Of a stretch of 64,000 nucleotides of DNA, positions 59,257-64,000 are shown in pieces. Below the pieces are notes generated by a model, which was not told the origin of the DNA, made no database searches, and saw only the letters and a list, made by a program, of their open reading frames with translations. Every line of letters begins with the position of its first letter. Position 1 is the stretch's first letter. The stretch comes from Solidesulfovibrio alcoholivorans DSM 5433 (GTDB taxonomy: Bacteria; Desulfobacterota; Desulfovibrionia; Desulfovibrionales; Desulfovibrionaceae), in contig NZ_JNJA01000003.1 of NCBI RefSeq assembly GCF_000702665.1, positions 248,001 to 312,000 on the forward strand, read 5' to 3'. The translations under genes were made by a program, and so were the position numbers.

Positions 59257-60702
59257 TCAGGCCAGCAACGCGAAGAGAAAAAAGAGCCCCGCTCCCAGGA
59301 ACATGGCCGCAGGCAGGGTGAAGACCCAGGCCATGGCGATGGAGCGCAGCGTGCGCATCTGCAATCCGCTTTTCCCGGCGGCCATGGCGCCGGCCACGCC
59401 CGAGGAAAGCACGTGCGTGGTGGAGACCGGCAGCCCCAGGCCGTCGGCCAGGCCGATGGTGGTCATGGCCACCACCTGTGCCGCGGCCCCCTGGGAATAG
59501 GACAGCTTGGTCTTGCCGATCTTTTCGCCGATGGTCACGACGATGCGCTTCCAGCCGACCATGGTGCCGACGCCAAGGGCCATGGAGACGGCCAGGAGCA
59601 CCCAGTCCGGCGCGTATTCCGTGGGCCGGCGCAGCACCTCCCGCCAGCGCCCGATCATTTCCCGGTCCGCTTCGGGCGCGATGTCCTGCATTTGCCGGGA
59701 AGCGTCGTCCAGGCACAGGATGTCCGTGCGGATGGCAAAGCGCTCGTGTTCGGGCAACGCGGCGATGGTGTCGGCCTGGGCCAGGCGCACCTGGATCGCT
59801 TCCGCCGCCGGCACCGCCCCGCGCACGTCGCAGTGGGGAGCCGGGCCGGCCTTCGGGGTCTCGATGAGCGCACCGCTCGCGTAGGCCTTTTCGATCTCCA
59901 GCCTGTGCGCGTCGAAATAGTCCGTGAACCGGGCCGCCACCTCCCGCACGGCCAGCACGTCCGCCTTGGGCGTATCCACGTCCAGGGCGTAAACCCCGGG
60001 CAGGATGCCGATCAAAATGAGCATGATGAGCCCCACGCCCTTCTGGCCGTCGTTGGAGCCGTGCGCCAGGGACACGCCGAGCCCGGAGACGATCAGCGCC
60101 GCGCGCATGGCCGCGGGCGGCGGCGCGTCGCCGACGGGCGGGGAATGCAGGGCCGCATTTTTGAGCAGGCGCTGCAACAGCAGCAACAGCCCGCCGGCAA
60201 GGACAAAGCCCATGACCGGGGAAATGAGAAGCGACAGCCCCACTTCCAAGGCCTTGTGCCAGTTGATGCCGGAGCCGGCGGGCAGGCCCTCGCGCACGGC
60301 GTTGGCCAGTCCCACGCCGAGGATCGCGCCGATGAGCGTATGGGAGCTCGAGGCGGGCAGGCCCAGGTACCAGGTGCCGAAGTTCCAGAGGATGGCCGAG
60401 ACGAGCAGCGAAAAGACCATGGCCAGGCCCAGGTTGGTGTTGACCGAGACGAGCAGGTCCACGGGCAGCAGGTGCACGATGGAATAGGCCACGGCGATGC
60501 CGCCCAGATGCACGCCGAGAAAGTTGCAAACCCCGGACAGCACGACCGCTGTGCGGGCGCGCAGGGACTTGGTGTAGATGACCGTGGCCACGGCGTTGGC
60601 CGTATCGTGAAAGCCGTTGACGAATTCGAAAGAGAGAGCGATGCCGAGCGAGGCCAGTAGGAGAAAAAGGGTATGGCCGTCGAGGCCGGAAAGGAAATCC
60701 AT
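59257..60702 (-). CDS. PiT-family inorganic phosphate permease
   Basis: 481-residue inner-membrane phosphate:cation symporter. The signature repeats are present: FEFVNGFHDTANAVATVIYT near the N-terminus, LGLPASSSHTLIGAILGVGL, SLAHGSNDGQKGVGLIMLIL, and a C-terminal GLPVSTTHVLSSGVAGA. A soluble domain of about 130 residues (about 255-385) separates the repeats. ATG 60702 with GGAG upstream. In many bacteria pit is beside a PhoU-like gene; here a PhoU-domain fusion gene lies about 850 bases away on the opposite strand, which suggests phosphate-linked control. Confidence 0.92.
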   Translation of the reverse strand: MDFLSGLDGHTLFLLLASLGIALSFEFVNGFHDTANAVATVIYTKSLRARTAVVLSGVCNFLGVHLGGIAVAYSIVHLLPVDLLVSVNTNLGLAMVFSLLVSAILWNFGTWYLGLPASSSHTLIGAILGVGLANAVREGLPAGSGINWHKALEVGLSLLISPVMGFVLAGGLLLLLQRLLKNAALHSPPVGDAPPPAAMRAALIVSGLGVSLAHGSNDGQKGVGLIMLILIGILPGVYALDVDTPKADVLAVREVAARFTDYFDAHRLEIEKAYASGALIETPKAGPAPHCDVRGAVPAAEAIQVRLAQADTIAALPEHERFAIRTDILCLDDASRQMQDIAPEADREMIGRWREVLRRPTEYAPDWVLLAVSMALGVGTMVGWKRIVVTIGEKIGKTKLSYSQGAAAQVVAMTTIGLADGLGLPVSTTHVLSSGVAGAMAAGKSGLQMRTLRSIAMAWVFTLPAAMFLGAGLFFLFALLA

Positions 60703-60844
60703 GCCGTACTCCGTGGGAAAGGGCGTCCGAGCGACGGCGCGCGCAGCGACGCCGCAGGGGCTGGTCCGGGCCGTCCGGTCCCGGGCGGCCGCCGTGTCGG
60801 AAGGGCGTGGCTCCGGGGCGCTTCGCGCCGCGGACCGATGCGCC

Positions 60845-61027
60845 TTACGTGCCTTCGACGAGGTGGACGAGGGCCTGCCTCGCCTTGAGCTCCTCAGCCG
60901 TGAAGTGGAAGCCGAGGCTTGCGGCGTACTCGATGAGCTCCGGCAGCGGCATGCCGCCGACCATGAGCAGCCTGTCCTTGTTTTCCCGCAGGTATTCGAG
61001 GAAACGGTCGATCTCTTCCTGACCCAT
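60845..61027 (-). CDS. Nif11-like small protein
   Basis: 60 residues resembling the Nif11 helix-hairpin domain: MGQEEIDRFLEYLRENKDRL, LPELIEYAASLGFHFTAEEL and a short KARQALVHLVEGT tail. Nif11 proteins include RiPP leader peptides and nitrogen-fixation-linked peptides; no Gly-Gly cleavage motif or core peptide is present. GGAGG lies nine bases before ATG 61027; an in-frame ATG at 61051 would add eight residues. It is upstream of the pit gene on the same strand and divergent from the amphi-Trp gene. Confidence 0.7.
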   Translation of the reverse strand: MGQEEIDRFLEYLRENKDRLLMVGGMPLPELIEYAASLGFHFTAEELKARQALVHLVEGT

Positions 61028-61275
61028 ACGTCCATCCTCCGTCGGCGACATGCAGGCGTTTTCCCGGGTTATCCTCCCCGGGTATGGAGGAAGCGTCAAC
61101 AAACGATGGCAATTCGGTGTTGCGGCCGCTTGTGCGGCGGGCCGTGCGCACGGACGAAACATGCGCCGCGTCCAATTTGCGTCCCGGCCTTCACCGTATC
61201 TTCATAATCGGGTGCTAGTGACCCCTTCGCGTCCGTGAAGCGGCCCCTTCCGCGTCCGGAACCCAAGGAGGCAAT

Positions 61276-61557
61276 GTGACGAACAAGCTGTTCAAATACG
61301 ACGGCCTGCAGGAACGCGACGCCATCGCCGCCTACCTCGAGGCCGTGCGTGACGGTTTCGCGCACGGCACCGTGACCCTGCGCCAGGGCGAACAGGTGCT
61401 GGAGCTCCTGCCCAAAGGGCTCATCGCCGTCACCATCGAAGGCAAGCAGAAGGGCGAGGACCGCAAGCTCAAGCTGACCTTCCGCTGGAAGGAGCGGGAA
61501 TGCGAGTTGATCGACGCGCCCCTGCTCATCGCGCCAGGGGATGCGGGCGATGCATGA
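61276..61557 (+). CDS. Amphi-Trp domain protein
   Basis: 93 residues resembling the amphi-Trp domain (TIGR04354): LFKYDGLQERDAIAAYLEAV then DGFAHGTVTLRQGEQVLEL, an alternating-hydrophobic strand pair, and the C-terminal LKLTFRWKERE. Family members are small proteins of unknown function, often beside ATP-grasp and HprK-like kinase genes ('GAK system'). GTG 61276 is supported by AAGGAGG. Its 3' end overlaps the PhoU-kinase fusion by eight bases, so the two are translationally coupled. Confidence 0.82.
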   Translation: MTNKLFKYDGLQERDAIAAYLEAVRDGFAHGTVTLRQGEQVLELLPKGLIAVTIEGKQKGEDRKLKLTFRWKERECELIDAPLLIAPGDAGDA

Positions 61558-63181
61558 GATCGTAACAAACTTCCAGTTCCTGCTCGTCGAAATCGAACGG
61601 CAGGTCGAGGCGGCCATGGCCGTCATCGAAAAGCACGACGAACGGGCCATCGCCAAGATCGAGGCCCGCGACGACTATATCGACAACCTCAAGAGCGTCA
61701 TCGAAAACGGCTGCTTCGCCACACTGCTCGGGGCCGAGCGGCTCACCGCCCAGGAAACGGCCCGGGTGCGCGCGCTCAACATCATCGGCAACAACCTCGA
61801 ACGCGTGGGCGACCATGTGGTCAACGTGGTGCGCCAGACCCGCCACTACGACGAACCCGAGTGCATCCAGCGCTACGCGTACAAGCCGTTTTTCGCGGAG
61901 GTCAAAAAGGCCCTCGAATGGACGCCCAAGGCCGTGCTCGAACGCGACATGTCGGCGGCGCTCAAGATCTGCCGCTGCGAACTGCACCTGGACCGGCTTT
62001 ACAAGGAGCAGTTCGACCGCATCCGCGACGAGCTGCGCTCGGGCTTCCAGACCGGCGACCTGCTGACCACGCTTTTCATCTTCCGCTACCTGGAACGCAT
62101 GGGCGATGCGCTGCTCAACGTCGGCGAGGCGGCCATCTTCGCCATCACCGGCGACAAGTTCAAAATCCACCAGTTTACGGCGCTCAAGGACATCCTGACC
62201 GAGAGTGGCCACGAACTGCCCCTGACCGAGATCGACTTCGAGTCCATCTGGGGCACCCGCTCGGGCTGCCGCATCGGCCGGGTGGCCGACCGGGATGAAA
62301 ACGGCGAGTCCGGCCGCGAGGTCATCTTCAAGGACGGGGACACGGCCAAGCTGCGCAAGGAAGCGGCCAACATCGAGCACTGGGAATGCCTCATGCCGGG
62401 GCTCGCCCCGCGCGTCGAGGCCTTCCGGGAAGGCCGCAAATCGAGTTCCATGCTGATCGAACTGCTCCCCGGCCAGACCATCCAGGACATCGCCCTGGGC
62501 GGCGACCTGACGCTGTTGCGCCGCGCCCTTTCCGCCCAGTGCCGCGTGGCCGGCGAGATCTGGGAAAAGACCCTCGAGCGCGCTGTCGTCCCGGCCGGGA
62601 CCATGGCCCAGTTGCGCTCCCGGCTCGACGAGGTACTCACGGTCCACCCGGGCTTTCAAAGCGTGCCGCGCGCCATCGGGGACTACGCCCTGCCGAACCT
62701 TAACGACGCCCTGCGCGGGGCCGAGGCCGTGGAAGCGGGCCTTGCGGCCCCCTTCACGGTGCTGTTGCACGGCGACTACAACAGCAACAACATCCTCTAC
62801 GACGGCGTCAAGGACCGGATCCACTACATCGACCTGCACCGCTCCGCCCCGGGCGACCTGGCCCAGGACACGTCGGTCTTTATGGTGTCCAACTTCCGCC
62901 TGCCCGTCTTCGACGCGTCCCGACGGCGCATCCTGAACGCCATCATCGCGGAGTTCTTCGAATTCGCGCGTGGCTTCGCCGCCCGAAACGGTGACGACAC
63001 CTTCGAGCTGCGCGTGGCCCTGGGGCTGGCCCGCTCGTACATCACCTCGACGCGGTTCGAACTGAGCGAGCGGTTTTCCAGGCTGATGTTTTCACGCGGC
63101 ATGTATCTGCTTGGCCGCGTGGCCGGACATGCCGGCCCCCCGGCCGCCTTCCGGTTGCCCCTGGCCGCGGCCTGTTACTGA
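61550..63181 (+). CDS. PhoU-like domain fused to APH-type kinase
   Basis: 543 residues. Residues 1-210 are a PhoU-like helical domain with two repeats (ERQVEAAMAVIEKHDERAIA, NIIGNNLERVGDHVVNVVRQ, then FRYLERMGDALLNVGEAAIF). From about 235 follows an APH/choline-kinase-like phosphotransferase: VIFKDGDTAKLRKEAANIEH (ATP lysine region), LHGDYNSNNILYDG (catalytic Asp and Asn) and IHYIDLHRSAPGDLAQD. I know of no standard family with this exact order. ATG 61550 (GGGG nine bases upstream) overlaps the amphi-Trp stop. Substrate unknown; PhoU domain suggests a phosphate-status input. Confidence 0.83.
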   Translation: MHEIVTNFQFLLVEIERQVEAAMAVIEKHDERAIAKIEARDDYIDNLKSVIENGCFATLLGAERLTAQETARVRALNIIGNNLERVGDHVVNVVRQTRHYDEPECIQRYAYKPFFAEVKKALEWTPKAVLERDMSAALKICRCELHLDRLYKEQFDRIRDELRSGFQTGDLLTTLFIFRYLERMGDALLNVGEAAIFAITGDKFKIHQFTALKDILTESGHELPLTEIDFESIWGTRSGCRIGRVADRDENGESGREVIFKDGDTAKLRKEAANIEHWECLMPGLAPRVEAFREGRKSSSMLIELLPGQTIQDIALGGDLTLLRRALSAQCRVAGEIWEKTLERAVVPAGTMAQLRSRLDEVLTVHPGFQSVPRAIGDYALPNLNDALRGAEAVEAGLAAPFTVLLHGDYNSNNILYDGVKDRIHYIDLHRSAPGDLAQDTSVFMVSNFRLPVFDASRRRILNAIIAEFFEFARGFAARNGDDTFELRVALGLARSYITSTRFELSERFSRLMFSRGMYLLGRVAGHAGPPAAFRLPLAAACY

Positions 63182-63353
63182 CGTTGCTTGACCCCGCCGC
63201 GCGCCCCGGCGCGCGGCCCATTACGGAGGCGTCGCCGGAAGGCAGCGCAAACGACCCTCTTGCCGGAGACGGCCCGCGCACAGGGCTGTCCGGGCCGGGC
63301 GCGACGCCGCCCCGGACGAGAGCCATGACGGCGAGAAGACCATGGGAGGAATC
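63182..63353. other. Gap before the ATP-grasp gene
   Basis: 172 bases with a GC hairpin at about 63196-63217 (CCGCGCG arms) and a 10-codon mini-frame (63325-63357, MTARRPWEES) whose TGA overlaps the ATG of the next gene. No other feature. Confidence 0.45.
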
Positions 63354-64000
63354 ATGAAGAAGATCGGCGTGGTGGGCATCCCAAAGGGATGGTCCACCCT
63401 GCGGCTCCTGGACGCCCTGGAAGCGAAGACGGGCTTTCGCCTGTGCATCGACATGGCCGAGGTCCGCCTCGACCTGGACACGGGCAAGGTGTTTTGCCAG
63501 GGGACCGACCTCACCGGCCTCGACGCGATCATCGTGAAAAAGATCGCCCCGTCCTATACCCCCGACGCCCTGGACCGCATGGAGATCCTGCGCTTCCTCC
63601 ACCAGAAGGGCGTGCCCGTCTTCTCCAGCCCGGACAGCATGCTGCGCCTGATCGACCGCTTAAGCGGCACCACGGTGCTGCGCCTGGGCGGCATCCCCAT
63701 GCCGCCCACGGTCGTGACCGAGGACATCGAGGAAGCCGCGGCCACGGTGGCGCTCTACGGCAAGGCCGTGTTCAAGCCGCTTTTTTCCTCCAAGGCCCGG
63801 GGCATGACCGTCATCGAGGACACCCCCGACGCCCGGGAGGAGATCGCCGACTACAAGGCGGCCGGCAACCAGGTCATGTACATCCAGAAGATGGTTTCCC
63901 ACGCCGGCGGCCACCTCGACCTTGGCGTGTCGTTTCTCGGCGGCAAATACCTGGCCACCTATGCCCGCCAGGGCAGCGGCGCGTCCTGGGACACCACCAC
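63354..64000 (+). CDS. ATP-grasp enzyme (GAK-system-like), 3' end outside window
   Basis: The first 215 codons are visible. MKKIGVVGIPKGWSTLRLLD starts a pre-ATP-grasp domain; the ATP-grasp core begins around DRLSGTTVLRLGGIPMPPTV, with the lysine strand YGKAVFKPLFSSKARGMTVI and VMYIQKMVSHAGGHLDLGVS. It matches RimK-like ligases and, in context, the ATP-grasp member of the GAK neighbourhood. GGGAGGAATC precedes ATG 63354. Ligase substrate unknown. The gene would continue for perhaps 100 codons past the edge. Confidence 0.85.
   Translation, partial: MKKIGVVGIPKGWSTLRLLDALEAKTGFRLCIDMAEVRLDLDTGKVFCQGTDLTGLDAIIVKKIAPSYTPDALDRMEILRFLHQKGVPVFSSPDSMLRLIDRLSGTTVLRLGGIPMPPTVVTEDIEEAAATVALYGKAVFKPLFSSKARGMTVIEDTPDAREEIADYKAAGNQVMYIQKMVSHAGGHLDLGVSFLGGKYLATYARQGSGASWDTT

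Noticed and set aside
57229-60660. Very long open frame on plus overlapping the hybrid kinase and running antisense through the pit gene
   Set aside because: Composition is Arg/Gly/Pro-rich with no domain; it is a high-GC shadow of the kinase and of pit, which are certain genes.
60845-61027. RiPP precursor peptide
   Set aside because: Nif11-like domain present, but no Gly-Gly site, core region or modifying enzyme nearby.

Overview
The window is gene-dense, high-GC chromosomal DNA with the content of a strictly anaerobic sulfate reducer of the Desulfovibrio / Solidesulfovibrio kind (Desulfovibrionaceae). Pointers: a tungsten-type aldehyde:ferredoxin oxidoreductase with a polyferredoxin partner, a ferredoxin-nitroreductase fusion, a fused IspDF, a histidine kinase with a SAP-like/Cys tail, an amphi-Trp/PhoU-kinase/ATP-grasp cluster, and a dispersed GC-rich hairpin repeat. 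Genus and species are inference from gene content. No phage, transposase, integrase or CRISPR array is visible; both window edges cut a gene.

Layout. 1-3620 (minus): TetR-controlled ABC exporter (tetR-hlyD-ATPase-permease). 3719-6586 (plus): Mla lipid-transport genes mlaE-mlaD-mlaC-mlaA without mlaF. 6635-8474: AraC regulator and EamA exporter. 8469-14480 (minus): cell-envelope and signalling genes (SPOR lipoprotein, HPt protein, L,D-transpeptidase, ferredoxin-nitroreductase, NlpC/P60, PAS kinase, DsbA-like protein). 14778-18540: rhodanese lipoprotein facing a GT-C/GT2 fusion, a DUF547 protein and a small secreted protein. 18678-19046: RNase P RNA. 19077-20881: ispDF and a HicAB-type pair. 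20964-23930: Fur-box promoter before a MoxR ATPase / VWA protein / His-rich protein operon. 23923-28682 (minus): SnoaL-like protein, pgi and a P3A-type proton ATPase. 28805-31007 (minus): AOR and its iron-sulfur partner. 31200-31275: tRNA-Ala(CGC).

31339-39966 is mostly minus: membrane protein, pdxA, glgB, glgA, NUDIX; a kinase-like/Usp pair lies on plus (33068-34532). 40094-43512: GT9 heptosyltransferase-like gene, tsaC-type gene and a large GT2. 43513-43886 holds repeats only. 43887-46233 (minus): polar amino-acid ABC importer. 46373-50956: aminotransferase, DUF2905, AI-2E-family permease, Sel1 protein, TrmL, thioesterase and a coiled-coil protein. 51019-51094: tRNA-Val(CAC). 51216-55725: rfbB-rfbD, a tandem-receiver kinase and a GT2. 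55829-59224: a 1131-residue hybrid kinase. 59257-64000: Pit phosphate permease and a Nif11-like peptide, divergent from amphi-Trp, PhoU-kinase fusion and ATP-grasp genes resembling the 'GAK' neighbourhood.

Themes are envelope building (Mla, transpeptidase, NlpC, dTDP-rhamnose, glycosyltransferases), carbon storage (glgA, glgB, pgi), iron-sulfur redox chemistry, and dense two-component signalling. The least understood pieces are the right-hand GAK-like locus and the Fur-box MoxR/VWA/His-rich operon.
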